Notes: generated by a model not told the origin, from the sequence alone. A DNA stretch of 64,000 bases from Adiantum capillus-veneris (GCA_014529385.2 CM043953.1:114667549-114731548); one strand, 5' to 3'. Positions 30,920-43,004 are shown, numbered from the stretch's first letter. Program-made: numbers and translations.

Positions 30920-33258
30920 TTGTGAGGGCCATGTCCGGGGACCACCTGCTGTACCATCTCCACATGGATACACCGTGATCTCCGACATCCCTCCAGCTTG
31001 AGACCGACACCAAGATAGGACTCCTCCTGCTCTTCGATGCCAACTCAAGGGGGTGATAACATTCACTTTCTCTCATATGGATCCCTTAGCCCCGAAGAGC
31101 CTTTGCTTATCGATCAAACTTACCAATCAAAGTCATCAGACTAACTTGGAACTCAACCTTCCAGGGTCAACTGGTGGGAGTTTTCTAATTCACCCTTGGT
31201 TCAAGGTCATTGACGATTTTTTCCCGGTTAGGACCGAGCACAGCCATCAATGCGTTCCCCTAAGGTGAGTGTACTATAATCTACACGAATCCCTCAATCC
31301 CAAGTTGTTCCCCGCTCAGTAGATCGGAATCCCTTTTCCCCGCTCTGAACTTAATTGCTAAGACAACATAAAATTGGGTTCAACTTTCCAGCCAACAATT
31401 AACCCTTCGGAATCCGCCCACCCACCGAACCGTTTGATAAATGCACCTTCACAAGGTACTACTATGATACTAGAAAACAATACCAATCATGGCGAACCAA
31501 GAATACATTTCAAGCATTTGAAAGCAGCATGCAAACTGTTGCATACCCTGCGGCAAATGTGCATCTATCAGGTTGTTCCCACCTTTTTCTTTATAGAATA
31601 TTTTTACTTCCTTTTTCCTTTAATATTAGTAAGATTAGCTAGTTATCTTTCAAGCAGTCACATATACTTCTCGAGGCATACCCCGATCCTCGTCCCAGGA
31701 CTCGGGTATCCTGTCTCCTCCGCCTCGTGAGAAGGCGGCACCTTTACACAAATTCCAATTCTTATTTTTCTTTATCTTGTGTGGAAAAGGCTTCAAAAAT
31801 AATATACTTTAGGTTCCTTTTAATTCAATAATCCCGAGAAGAAGAGCAAAGGTCCGGTTGATGAGGACAATTGCGGAATAGCCCATTTAGGTTCCTAGCC
31901 TTTCCAAGGTTCCTTTTTCCCAAACAATTTGAAGAGTTCCTTAATTAAATCATATCCTCCTCCCTTATCATGATCCCTCCATGGATCCTTTTTCCTTCCT
32001 CCATTTCTGTCGGCATCAGGCCTACCCGGACTAGGCCGATTTCCAGACGCATCCGCGGGTCACATCCACCCGACCGGGACACACTCCCATTCAATTCCAT
32101 TTCTAAGGCAATGAATGAAACCTGAGCTCAAACATAGACCAACGGTTATCAGTCCTAGCCGAAAAGGACCATCCCCCGTTGTATCCCACAGGTAAACACC
32201 TGCGCCAGCCTTTTTCCAAACATGAAGACAAATTCATACTTAAATCCCTATGTTATGCTAGGGCTATCCACGACAATCTTCTCGGTAAAGTTTTTAATCC
32301 TAGTTTAAATTTTTAGATTAAGCTCCTTGAGTTATAAACCCTTAATTCCTAATTCCTTTTAATTTCCTATTCAAAGAAGACCTTAACAAAACAATGAATC
32401 TCATGGAAGTTTAAGGTTTTGTCTCTACGTAAGTTTCAAGTTATCTTCGACTTTGATGAATCCCATTTTGGTCCCTTTTCATCATTTGCCATCCATGGGG
32501 CATCTCCATGGAAGCGTTGGGAGTTTTATGTTCAAGCAGCACGATCACGACATCGTGAAGCTATCCCCTTACTCCTCTCTTCGAATTTGCAAAACAAACT
32601 GAAAGCAGACAAACTTGAAATGAACAATGCATATGCTTTCTATAATGAGGTTTTCTTGGTGTATCTATGTGTGGTACACACAAAAATTCAAAATGCACCA
32701 ACTTGCAATCTTGGGCAACTAATCAAAACTTCCTTTGAGTGCTTATGCAAGAGTAAAACCCTTCTATGCATGGTAGTGTAAAAATGGCAAAGTTCCTAAG
32801 AGGGACTTGCTAGTGTATCATAAAATATGCATGTAATAGTGTAGGAATGATTAACAAATTCTTCTTTAGGAAGGGATTTAAGCTTTACTACCGTGGAGAG
32901 GATTAATCAAGTGGTTTAAAGAGGCTTAAGGTTTAGGAACCTTAATGTGTAGATAGTAGGGTCTTCTCCTTGCTTTGGAAGAGTAACGGCAAGTGTATTG
33001 ACGTGGCCGGATCCTTTTCGCTTCTCTTTTCTAGAAAACCACCAATTTGTCTATGGGAATAGAAAGAAATTAAGAAAGTTCAAGCTATGGAAAGATTGTA
33101 TGTTAAGAGAGAGAAGGTGAAGAGGGTAATGGTAATTTGGATTATGGTTATGGATTCTCTTGAGGAGAGAAGTGTGTGTAGGGTGTGTATGAAGAAGGAG
33201 AAATAGCTATGGCTTGCATAGCTCGCTATCAAGCTTGCAATTTCAAAATGTGTAGAGA

Positions 33259-33322
33259 AATGAAGTGACATGAAGCGTAGCAAAGTGTAGCGAAGTGAAG
33301 TGAAACGAAGCGAAGCGTTTAA
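33259..33322 (+). repeat. Short degenerate GAAGCG/GTAGCGAA repeat
   Basis: About 60 bp of imperfect AAGTG/GAAGCG units inside the 2.96-kb insertion. Confidence 0.55.
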
Positions 33323-33419
33323 TGAGTAGGGAAGGCCTCCTGTTAAAGTTATTTTGATAAGGATCTTAACTTATCGTGATAAGTTACTTTTCATATCTTG
33401 ATATGTTGTCTTTCTTTTC

Positions 33420-33630
33420 AAAGCTTCTCCAACAAGCTACTTATGCAAGAAGCTTCTTTTCCTACAAGTGGCTTATGCATGAAGCTACTTTCGAACAAGT
33501 GGGTTATGCATGAAGCTACTTTCCTACAAGTGGCTACTTTTCAATTCAACAAGTGGCTACTTTTTCAATTCAACAAGCTATATTTCAACAAGTGGATTTT
33601 TCAAGAAGCTACTTTTCAAGAAGTTATTTT
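33420..33630 (+). repeat. Degenerate tandem repeat with AAGCTACTTT and CAAGTGGCTAC units
   Basis: About ten imperfect units of roughly 20-25 bp alternate AAGCTACTTT(TC) with ACAAGTGG. This explains the low-complexity open frame 33398-33724. Confidence 0.65.
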
Positions 33631-33701
33631 TTCACGTTACCCTTATTCTTCCTTATGCAAATTTTGTTTTCTTGAGATAAAACTAATATTCCATGGAGTG
33701 G

Positions 33702-33803
33702 TTATATCCACGTTCCGATGGTGAAAACCAAAAGTGTCTCGTGGATAGCTTTGCATTGGTTATATCCATGGTTAAAACCGAAAGCGTCTTGTGGGTAGCT
33801 AGG
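33702..33803 (+). repeat. Imperfect direct repeat of about 50 bp, two copies
   Basis: GGTTATATCCA...AAAACC(A/G)AAAG(T/C)GTCT(C/T)GTGG(A/G)TAGCT occurs at about 33702-33750 and again at about 33757-33803, close to the right end of the insertion. Confidence 0.6.
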
Positions 33804-33882
33804 GTGCTTTTCTTGATCGTATTCGGAAAGTCGACGGCTTAGATATTTCAGCAAGTGTAAGGGCTAAGAGGAGGACCTTACA

Positions 33883-34199
33883 CTTGTGCTTCACAAAATA
33901 AGCCCATACTTTGCGAGGATAGTCATCTACGAATGTACAAAAGTACGTTGCTCTCCCTAGTGACAAACTAGGCATTGGTCTGCATAGATCACTGTGCACA
34001 AGAGCTAACCATTCGTCGCTACGATTCCTCCTTGATCTGTGCAGTTCCTATGTTTGCTTACCATAAACACAATGCTCACAAAACTCGAAATCTTGAAATG
34101 AAAATCGAGGTAAATAACCATAACGAGAAAGTATTTCCATTCCTCTTGTAGACATATGTCCCAGCCTACGATGCCACAGTGACACACTTGGTTGCTCAA
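33883..34199 (-). pseudogene. Copia-A integrase N-terminal part
   Basis: Two short frames, 34199-34005 and 33999-33883, give the end of the pre-integrase zinc finger and the start of the catalytic core (M-H-S-D-L-C, with the first catalytic Asp, then F-V-D-D-Y). The sequence stops at the 2.96-kb insertion and resumes at 30920. Confidence 0.8.
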
Positions 34200-35487
34200 T
34201 CACATTAATACATGGTTTTTAACCTTTGAAACATGTATAGTGTACAGAGTTCCTGACTTGCTGCCATGTTCTACAATCATCGAACTTTGGAGATCTTCCA
34301 AGTGTTGTTCCCAAAAAACTTTCACATAACCCGCATCATCCAACTTCCCTATACTGATCAAGCTCTTTCGGATTGCTGTAACATGTCTAACATTCTTGAA
34401 ACTTCAACTACACATCTCCCACTCCAAGAATGTCACAAACCTACTCAATTCCAAGTCTGACATAAGCTTTAGTAGCCACATATGATGTAAACCACTCTTT
34501 GTGGGGAGAAACATGTAAAGATGCCCCTGAGTCGAGAATCCAATCACTCATAGCATGTCCATCCTCTGCAGTCAAGAAAACATAATCAAAATTGCTTGTG
34601 AGGAAGACGTCACCAGTGGCTATACCAGAATCATTGTCTGAACCAGATGCTGTGACATTCACCTCTTCAATCTTCACTGAACTCTTTTTTTCATCTTGTT
34701 CAGAACTCTTTGTTTTTCCTTTTTCTTGTTTCCACTTTGTACAGTCTCTTTTCATGTGACCCTTCTTGCCACAATGGTAGCATTCTATGCCATCCTTTGC
34801 CTTCGAGTCATGAGACTTACTTCGGTTTTGTGCCTTCTTACCCTTCTTCTCTTTAGACTATTGTCTCCCTCGAACGACCAAAGCACTATTGCCTTTGCCT
34901 TTGTCAATGTTCTTCCTGTTCACTTCCTCTGTAAGCAAGCTGCCTTCTACATTGGAACTTGTAAGACCCTTTGGCACGACATAATTACTTAATGTCGTGC
35001 AAAAAGTATCCCAATTCTCTGGCAAAGTGATTAAGAGAAACATAGCCCTCACTGAATCTGGAAAGACTATCTCTTGTGCTGTTAACTGGCTGAAAATTGT
35101 GTGAAATTCATTGAGATGATTTGACATAGTTGTCACTTCCCTCATCTTCAAATCCACCAATTTCTTAAGCTAGTAAATCTAAGAAGCAGCACTTTGTTTC
35201 TCGTACATACCACATAACTTTTGCCATACGCCATACGCTGTAGTCTCTTCTACTACATTGAAGTAAACATTTTCTGCCAGTGTCAACATGATTGTGGAAC
35301 AAGCTAACTTATCAAGATCTTCCCACTCATCTTCAGCCATACCTTCTGGTCTCTCCCCTTTGAGCTTCAGTGGCTTCACTTGTTTTTTCTGCACCAAAAC
35401 CTACCAAATCTGCTTCTTCCAGAATGGAAAGTTTGTACCATCCAGCTTCTTTATGTTGTAAAGAGTCTCACTTTGAGTAGATGCCAT
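34200..35487 (-). pseudogene. Copia-A gag, zinc knuckle and protease
   Basis: The minus-strand start ATG is at 35487-35485 (M-A-S-T-Q-S). Gag is interrupted by stops (about 35400, 35177 and 34858). The knuckle C-Y-H-C-G-K-K-G-H-M-K-R-D-C lies at about 34782-34741. The protease motif D-S-G-A-S-L-H-V is at about 34537-34510. The same protein order and many identical words are found in Copia-D (55073-56100). Confidence 0.85.
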
Positions 35488-36522
35488 GTCTGCCAAACTG
35501 TTTACTCCTGGAAAAAATCCGGCAGAGTTTCCCCTATAAACTGGCCTCTATAAACAATAAACAAGCTGTAAACAACAAGCTGAACACCTCCTCAAGAACT
35601 GTCAGCATTTTGAAAATTTTTGACAGAGTCTCCCCTGTAAACTGAGCTCTGGAAACCAAAAGATAATTCAAAAATAACCATAAATAGCTGATCAGTGACA
35701 AATCTAAAAATCTATGTAATATGCTATCCTGTAAGCATACACTGTATCCTGTCTAGGCGATCACAGAACGTGTATCTGTCTCAAGAATGAACCCTGAACA
35801 ATGCCTCAACGGCCTGACGCATAAGATGTAATCCACTGTCTACACAAAGTCATACATCCTATGCAATAAAAGTTGCCGAAGAGGATGCGTGTAGAGGGGA
35901 ACTCCAGAAACCTAATCCACATCACATTGGGTAACCCAGCCGCCAATGCTTGGCTTCAAAAAACCTCACACACGACCCTCTCACATGGCTCAGCAAACTG
36001 CCCAGAACTAGCATACATCCTACAATAGACCAATCACTGTCCTTTGACCGCTACGGCAGTCTGTCTGCTAGCGTGATTCACAACTAGCAGACCCACAATC
36101 ATAGTACATCAATCTGCAATACATGCTAGTGATGTCAAGCCGTCTTATGGCCACACCTCCCCTGGAACTTGGCAAGCACAAGAAGTAGCAATGCAGACTG
36201 CAATATATATATCTGATGATATATTTGTGTACCTGGTCTATAGATGATGCTTTGAAGACTAATGAGTGATGTATGTCGATGCTGACCACCTCCTGCTTGC
36301 CAATCTACACAAGATGGGTTTCTTTGCGACTGAAACCTATCTTTTGATGTAGTGCTTAGAACAAAATTTTGAGGGCATAAACAACTTCTAAAGGGGGGTA
36401 AAATTGGAGGTCACCTGTTGGAAATACTCTCGGAACGCCGAGTATGAATTTCCAAGCTCCGGATCTAGAATCTGCCTGAGAAGTGCGCGCACGTGCAATT
36501 ACGCGAAAACGCACTGAACTTT
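35488..36522 (-). other. Copia-A untranslated leader
   Basis: About 1 kb between primer site and gag, without open frames of note. It is similar in parts to the Copia-D leader (54003-55072), including shared text around the TACGGCAGTCTGTCTG words, so the long leader is a family trait. Confidence 0.7.
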
Positions 36523-36534
36523 GCTCTGATACCA
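36523..36534 (-). promoter_or_regulatory. Copia-A primer binding site (initiator tRNA-Met)
   Basis: Minus strand reads TGGTATCAGAGC, two bases from the LTR end. Confidence 0.93.
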
Positions 36535-36536
36535 AG

Positions 36537-36872
<336 letters not shown>

Positions 36873-37417
36873 CTTCTAACTTTAAACTGCTCTATTTTCA
36901 CATCGTGGCCCCATTTGATGAACCATCTAGACGGGCTTCTAGAACATCTTGAGCACGACATTCTTGGATACATTCCCCATACTTCAGACACTTTGACCTG
37001 CCATCCCAATTAGCCCACCTTGGAGGCCTCTCTAGCCCAAAAAAACGCTTTAAGCATACATTTTTGTTGGCCCTTGCTTGCCCAAGCCTTTTATACCTGA
37101 TTTAGCACTAGGTTCCCCACTCGTAGGCATCCATGGCCTACATTGCTTACTGGTCCTAGCCAAGTTTGGTTGCACCATCATTGCCCACCCGTTCAACCAA
37201 AAGCATATTTATAGAACTTGAAACCTGCAGCACTTTGCTAGCACTCAAGCCTTATTGAAAAAGGCACAGCCATATGTATAGTATGTGCAATATGTACGAC
37301 ACTACATGTCCGCTACTCCCAAGTCTTGTCAGGTGGGTTGCCCAACCCCCCTGGCTATAATCTGGCTTACGTTAGACACCAAACCTCTGTTGAAGTACAA
37401 CTTAAGCCGCACCCCGT
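36873..37417 (-). mobile_element. Tat-G gypsy element: 3' region resuming after Copia-A
   Basis: Continues the host sequence of Copia-A. From about 37120 it matches the region 59740-60300 of Tat-F (words such as CATCATTGCCCA, AACCTGCA, GGTGGGTTGCCCAACC), so it is the 3' non-coding part of the same family. The LTR/internal boundary could not be placed. Confidence 0.55.
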
Positions 37418-38470
37418 TCACCTATTTCTAAGCAGCTTTCCATTTGTCCTTATTAATTGATAGGTCCTATTTGGAAAAGCTTTATGTACCTTGTACATGC
37501 TCGTCCACTTCTTCTTGAACTTCTTTTGGAAAGTAAAATCTAAATAGCTCTCATACTTCATCACCAAATCCCATTCTGCTATCCTTTTGTCGGGAAAACT
37601 CTGATTAAACTTAGCAATTTGCTTCTCTCGCTGTGTTACATATACTGCAGTTGCCTCCCTGTTCATTTGCTAAGCCTAGAGACTAACAATTTGATCCTAT
37701 AGCATCTCTTGTTGTGTGGCATTGACTCACCATATCCCCTTCAAAGCACCCATTTGCATATGCACTGGCAACACCGCCTCCTTACCATAGACCAACTCAA
37801 ATGGGATAAAATTGGTCGCCACCTTGTAGGATGTCTAGCCCACAAACAATTTTTGAGATTCACTTCCCACTCCGTCTCCTGCTTGTAAACATACTTTGTC
37901 AGCATCTTAATGATTTGGCCATTTTCACTTTCTACCAAACCAATGCATTGAGGATGATAAGGTGAAGAAAACTAGTGCTGAATGCCCAGCTTCTCCACTA
38001 AAGTCTTCATAAGTTTACTCCTAAACTCCCTTTACTCTATCCGACACGAGCACCCATGGCACCCCAAAACGACAACAGATGCTGTGAAAAAAAAATTGAG
38101 CTACCACATGAGAATTTACCTCCTTCATAGCTTTGGCTTCAACCCACCTGGTAAGGTAGTTAATTGCCACTACAATGTACTTTGTCCCGCTTGCCAACTT
38201 TGGGAGTTGACCAATGGTGTACATGCCCCACTTCTCAAAAGCATTATGGGCAATGATAGCTCCTTGTGACTTGGCTATTAGCCTCCTCTCACCCATAGTC
38301 TGACATTTGTGGAAGGTTTTGCACCAATAGTGTACATCATGTACTATCGGCGGCCACCAAAATCTTGCTCTCAAGATTCAAAACAAAACCTAGTTATTAC
38401 CCTGATGTCCACTCTCCTCATGACATTGGTGCAACACCATACCAATTTCTTCCTTATAAAGTACCCTTTG
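37418..38470 (-). pseudogene. Tat-G integrase, decayed
   Basis: Minus strand. The N-terminal part (38374-38021) has the zinc finger (H-K-C-Q-T-M), the catalytic-core start and V-S-D near 38040. 37938-37741 gives V-E-S-E-N-G-Q-I with the catalytic Glu region; the C-terminal part is at 37666-37418 (K-Y-E-S-Y-L-D-F). Several frame changes and stops. Strong similarity to Tat-F integrase (61440-60300). Confidence 0.75.
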
Positions 38471-38559
38471 CAACACTTCATCCCGCCATCCATAGGTCAT
38501 TAGATCCTCCCCTATCAGTGTAAACTTGTGAGACTTCTGCACTATCCTCTGCTTCTGTA

Positions 38560-38906
38560 GCTTGGACAACGTTTTAGATCATTGACCGGTGCTCAAAAAG
38601 TCTTCAATCTCTTTTAAGGTCTCACGACCATCATAGGTGGTGGGGGGCACATATATCCATGTAACCTGTACTTGTACCTTATTCTTGCAAGTTGATCTGC
38701 TTCTTGGTTTTGCTCTCTTCTAACATGCTTGAACCGAACTTCCTTAAAAATCTTTAGCAACTTCTTGATGGCATAGAACCAATGCTTTAATGAATCCCAT
38801 TTCACCTACCATTGGCCCAACAACTACTCGACGACTAACTATGCATCACCTTTCACCGCCAACCTCGAGATACCAAACTTGACACACTGCTTCAAACCTA
38901 AATGGG
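38560..38906 (-). pseudogene. Tat-G second RNase H, C-terminal part
   Basis: F-K-H-V-R-R-E-Q-N-Q-E-A-D-Q-L-A-R, typical of the extra RNase H that Tat-type gypsy elements carry between the first RNase H and integrase. Similarity to Tat-F stops abruptly at about 38906, so the element is truncated here. RT and everything upstream are missing. Confidence 0.75.
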
Positions 38907-39310
38907 GGGGAGTCTTACAATACCCCGAGCAATCTTTTCCGAGCAAGCCCAAATCTGAGCAAAGTATGTGGGTTTGACTGTACATGTAATCTATGTCTTA
39001 GATAACAAGGAAATAGAAAAATTAGCTTACATAACCAACACATCTAATACATAGTATAATGGAGAAAGCAATTCAGGTTGCCACGTGGTACCACTTTCTT
39101 CTTCTTCTATATTTTGTGCTACACATACTGCCAAGTCTACGTGGTGGGCATTGCCAGCGGTGCACACGTTGCCAATTGGTGCCTAAGCTAAAATATGCCG
39201 ATTATATTTCTTTTAACGTAGACTCAATAGAAGCTCTCAATTTTAAAAAAAGAAGAAAAGGGAGAATCTTTGGAGATACCTATGAAGTCTATAGTTATAA
39301 ATAAAGTTTT
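38907..39310. other. Unassigned sequence
   Basis: No motif or repeat recognised. An 81-codon frame (39059-39304) has no features of a real gene. Confidence 0.4.
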
Positions 39311-39419
39311 AGTGCACTAATTTTAGAGGCACAACATCAATTTTTTAGTGCACTAATTTTAGAAGCACATCATCAATTTTTTAGTGCACTAATTTTAGAA
39401 GCACGACATCAATTTTTTA
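39311..39419. repeat. Tandem repeat, three 36-bp units
   Basis: Unit starts AGTGCACTAATTTTAGA at 39311, 39347 and 39383, with only a few differences. Confidence 0.9.
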
Positions 39420-39524
39420 GGTGTTTTTTTTTGGAGAGAGTCTCTTTTGCTCTCTGTCACGAGTGGCCTCATCCTTTTCAATTAAGGTGTCATAGATGGG
39501 GGTGGCCATGGTGGATGGAGGTGC

Positions 39525-39528
<4 letters not shown>

Positions 39529-39557
<29 letters not shown>
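39529..39557. repeat. (GT)n microsatellite
   Basis: About 14 GT units in a GT-rich stretch that continues to about 39612. Confidence 0.85.
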
Positions 39558-39558
<1 letters not shown>

Positions 39559-40187
39559 AGGCCTGACTTGGACAACGTTCCGTGTGTATGTGTGAGTGTG
39601 TGAGCGTGAGTGCAAGAGAGAAGAGTGGGATTATCATGCTTTGTAGCTAAAATGGGAGAGAGAAGGAAGCCGTTGCTTTGCGTGCAGTCAGATTTCTACG
39701 TGCAGTCTTGCGTATGTACCACTATGCTCTCTCCGCACCCTCTCTCTTATGGCCACATGCGCCTGGGCACTGGACACTCTCTCTCTCTCTCTCTCATCAA
39801 TGCATGATCAAGGCTCCTGGCTCTCTCACCCGCTATCTCTACATCAATGAAGAGAGACAATAGTCTCTTTCTCTCTGATTTCTTTAGATCGGCACAAGAG
39901 AGAGGTAGCGTCGTTGTGTATGCCTAGAGGGCGAGGAGGCAGGGAGCGCAAGGACCGCACGTCGACGTGCATACCTACACCCCCCCCTTTTTTTAAAATC
40001 ATAGTAGCGATTAACTTAAAGATTTGTTGGTCTATATTTTTGACAATGGTGGGTATTTTTACAGCGCTTTAGTGAATATAGATCGTCATCGTCCCTTCCT
40101 CTCCTTGTATTGTCCCTTCCTCCCCGTGTACCTGGGCTACAGTGTTGTTGCCAGCGTTGCCATGGCAGAGCACCATGCTTTGCTTGG

Positions 40188-40566
40188 GGTCAAATTTTAC
40201 AATATTTAGTGTAAATACCGACAAAAGCTTCAAATTTTGACCTAAAAACGGATCATCTTTCAACTTTGCCCTTATTTCCTTTGGTTAGGAAAAATGTTTT
40301 TTTTAAGCCCTAAGGTGCTCCTCTTGACCCTCTTGATCGTGCATACCTACAAGTTAGGAAAAATGTTTTTTTAAAGCCCTAAGGTGCTCCTCTTGACCCT
40401 CTTGATCGTGCATACCTACAAGAGGGTCAAGAGGAGCACCTTAGGGCTTAAAAAAAACATTTTTCCTAACCAAAGGAAATAAGGGAAAAGTTGAAAGTTA
40501 ATCAATTTTTAGGTCAAAATCTGAAGCTTTTGCCGGTATGTACACTAAATATTGTAAAATTTGACC
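40188..40566. mobile_element. Fold-back (inverted-repeat) element, about 379 bp
   Basis: The left arm begins GGTCAAATTTTACAATATTT and the right arm ends with its reverse complement AAATATTGTAAAATTTGACC. The two arms pair over most of their length, including TTTGGTTAGGAAAAATG. The left arm carries a tandem duplication of a 69-bp unit (starts 40284 and 40353). A related single arm lies at about 51965-52170. A MITE-like or fold-back element is the best reading; no clear target duplication was seen. Confidence 0.7.
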
Positions 40567-40732
40567 TATTTTTTCCAAGGCAAGCTCAAAACTTAGCCGG
40601 GATTTTGCAACCTTAGCCGATTAAAAATACACTAAATCTCGGTTTTTTTCGAACACCGCTCAGCATCTCTCAAAAGTAGGTATGAGGACTTTCAAGAGGA
40701 GGCACCCTCTTGCAAAGTATGGCTGTTTCAAT

Positions 40733-40875
40733 GAGCATGTTTAGTGAATCATTCTGTAGGAATGCACATCGACGTGCATACCTATCATTCTGTAGGAATG
40801 CACATCGACGTGCATACCTACGAGCATGTTTAGTGAATCATTCTGTAGGAATGCACATCGACGTGCATACCTACA
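40733..40875. repeat. Tandem repeat, 89-bp period, with internal partial copy
   Basis: GAGCATGTTTAGTGAATC starts at 40733 and 40822. The sub-unit ATTCTGTAGGAATGCACATCG followed by ACGTGCATACCTA appears three times. GACGTGCATACCTAC also occurs alone at about 39964. Confidence 0.85.
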
Positions 40876-41476
40876 GACAATAAGCGAACATGAGGAAGAC
40901 ATTTAGTTTGTGGGGCCATTTGTCTTTGAGCATGTCTAAATATGTATGTAGGTATTTTTTGCACATACTATTCACTAAACATGCTAGTTGCTTCTTGAGA
41001 AACAACCATACTTTGAAGGAGGGTGGCTCTTCTTGAAAGTTGCCAGACCTACTACTTTTGAGAGGTGCTCCTCTTGACCCTTTTTTCTGAGAGGTGGGTT
41101 GGACTTCTTTGCTGACGTACATGCATGAAACAAGGATTGAAGTAGTGCAAGATGATGCATGTCCAGTTTTTGGAAAGCAGACTCTCATACCTGTTGCGTT
41201 TGCTGGCCATGGTCATTGAGACCTTCAAGAGGTGGCGTATATTCAAGACGGACGAGGCGACGCGTGGCAGAGAGGGGATGGGTAGGAGAGGAGGGGATGT
41301 GTCGGGGAATACTAGTTAAGGAATCTAGCTGATATTTGAAAATTTTCAGGCTTGTGGGCAAGCCTCTCCCTAAACATAAACATAGCACAAAACACTTCAC
41401 GCCGGCGTGCAGTGTTTGTGGCAGGAGGCTAAGAATTAATTGAGAAGCTAAACACTAAGGTGAGATTGCTGTTTCT

Positions 41477-41695
41477 ATGGACGCGCGCAAGCGTGCATGG
41501 ATTTTGGAGATAGACCAAGCTTGTGAAGATCGCAATCGCAAATTGTACGTAGAGCTGATGCAAAGAACCTGTGACTTATCGAAGAAATTGGTGGGAGAGT
41601 ACAAAATTTGGACGCACATGGGAAATTTCGAAGGATATCCATACCCACCCACACCCTTGTTTGGCACTCAACTCCATGTCTGCAAATAGCTAGTG

Positions 41696-41727
<32 letters not shown>

Positions 41728-42434
41728 TTAGTGGATGCTCATGGAGCTCAAATCGAACCAAAGCCTCTGCTCACACCACCTTCACATGCTGGAGCATATG
41801 AATACTTGCAGCCTCTGAAGGTGGAGTCTAGCCTCCACAGCCTTTACATACATGCATGCCAACGTTCATTGCATTTGTGGGAGAGATAGAGTGTGAGAGA
41901 AGCGAAACGTGCTCACGCCGACCTGCGAAGATTGAAAGAATGCGAAGAAAGCAGCGCGCGAGAATCCCGACAAGTGGAAGCAACAAAAGGATGCAGCCAG
42001 AGCGCGAGTAGAGGCAGGGAGCTCGCACCACTTGGGGAGCGGTGGATGGGCATCATTTGAGGCCGATTTTGTAAGTGTTTTCGCATTGCTCTTTATGTTC
42101 GATAGTTTAGGGTTTATGAGTTTTTTAATTCTAACATAATAAAATCTTTGTATGTTTTGACAGTGGTCGATGACAGGACGTGATCCCACACCGTACGAGC
42201 GCGAGTACGCAGGCAGGAAGGGCTTAAACGCCCTGATGGACATTCTCAGTTCTCGCGGCGGCATGGTTAGTATTAGGGTTTACTCTTTTCTATTTTTTGT
42301 ATTGTTTTATAAATGTCGTTATATGTTTATACTTACTGAAAGCTGTCTTCTTGTCTTTTTTTGCAGAATCCGACAGATACGCCACTTGGACGCGATGAGA
42401 CGTCTGACTAGACGACGTCAGTTTAGCCGTAGCT
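41477..42434 (+). pseudogene. Decayed gene fragment with introns, possibly CACTA-encoded
   Basis: An open 70-codon segment (41477-41689) and an Arg/Lys/Glu-rich segment ending in W-A-S-F-E-A-D-F just before a GTAAG donor at about 42072. Then comes an exon at about 42164-42264, bounded by TTTTGACAG and GGTTAG. A last short exon after TTTTTTGCAG (42365) ends T-S-D-stop. The basic, Asn/Lys-rich part followed by a G-S-x-x-x-x-G-S stretch resembles CACTA transposase-24-type proteins, and a CACTA terminus lies 0.6 kb downstream. A CT repeat (41698-41724) and stops interrupt it. Assignment is tentative. Confidence 0.35.
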
Positions 42435-42779
42435 AGATAGCATTAGTTTAGGGTTTCTCATAGCTTATGTATCATGAGACGGATTTTATACGTCTTTTTG
42501 AACCATGTATATTATTACATTTGTCACCGCAGTTCCTTTTGCCAATCAATTCTTTATGCCTATGATGTTGTACAATTGTCATTATTACATTTGCCAATCA
42601 ATTCATTTTGCCTATGATGTGTACAATTGTCAATTTTGCAAACAATGCGTCTTGTGGGTGACTATTTTGGGTCTATTATCTACCCTTGAACTTTTTTTAA
42701 AAAGTGAATCAAGTACAATATGGTTGATGGGTGGCAGCGCATTCAATGCCCTGCCACCAAAAAAAAATTCTCTCGGGCG

Positions 42780-43004
42780 TTGACCGTCGCTATTTATGGC
42801 TCTGTAGCGTCGCTATGAGCGTCGCTATGAGCATCGCTATAGTCTTCTGTGTAAACGTCACTATAACCGTCGCTATGAGCGTCGCTATATAGCGACGCAA
42901 ATAGCGACGCTCATAGCGACGGTTTTAGCGACGTCGGGGGTTATAAAAACCTAGTGTATTTTCGTCGCTAACAGCGTCACAAGAGCACACAACCTCTTGT
43001 AGTG
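42780..43004. mobile_element. CACTA-type transposon terminus with subterminal repeats
   Basis: The minus strand starts CACTACAAGAGGTTGTG at 43004, the hallmark end of plant En/Spm (CACTA) elements. Inside it are many copies of (A/C)GTCGCTAT in both orientations, including perfect 22-bp inverted arms at 42867-42888 and 42901-42922. A matching left terminus was not found, so the element is truncated or its other end has diverged. A 3-bp target duplication would be TTG at 43005-43007. Confidence 0.65.

Larger units (their letters stand above)
30921..33882. mobile_element. 2.96-kb insertion in the Copia-A integrase, LTR-like termini
   Basis: The insertion is exact: CTTGT at 30916-30920 and 33883-33887 is a 5-bp target duplication, and the integrase frame of Copia-D aligns across it. 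Ends are TGTGAGGGCC and GGACCTTACA, a short imperfect inverted repeat of the TG...CA type. No ORF encodes a recognisable protein; the longest (32419-32781, 120 codons) has no motif. It could be a long solo LTR, or a non-autonomous LTR element. A primer-site-like TTGGCATCGAAGAGC on the minus strand near 31035 hints at the latter. Confidence 0.7.

Noticed and set aside
32419-32781. 120-codon frame in the 2.96-kb insertion
   Set aside because: No motif, no similar frame elsewhere and surrounding non-coding repeats; treated as chance.
37290-37310. CACTACATGTCC as the missing left CACTA end
   Set aside because: It lacks the CACTACAAGAG continuation and lies in the Tat-G element.
40284-40875. Possible CRISPR-like repeat cluster
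   Set aside because: The repeats are tandem or inverted without regular unique spacers, and the genome is a plant's.
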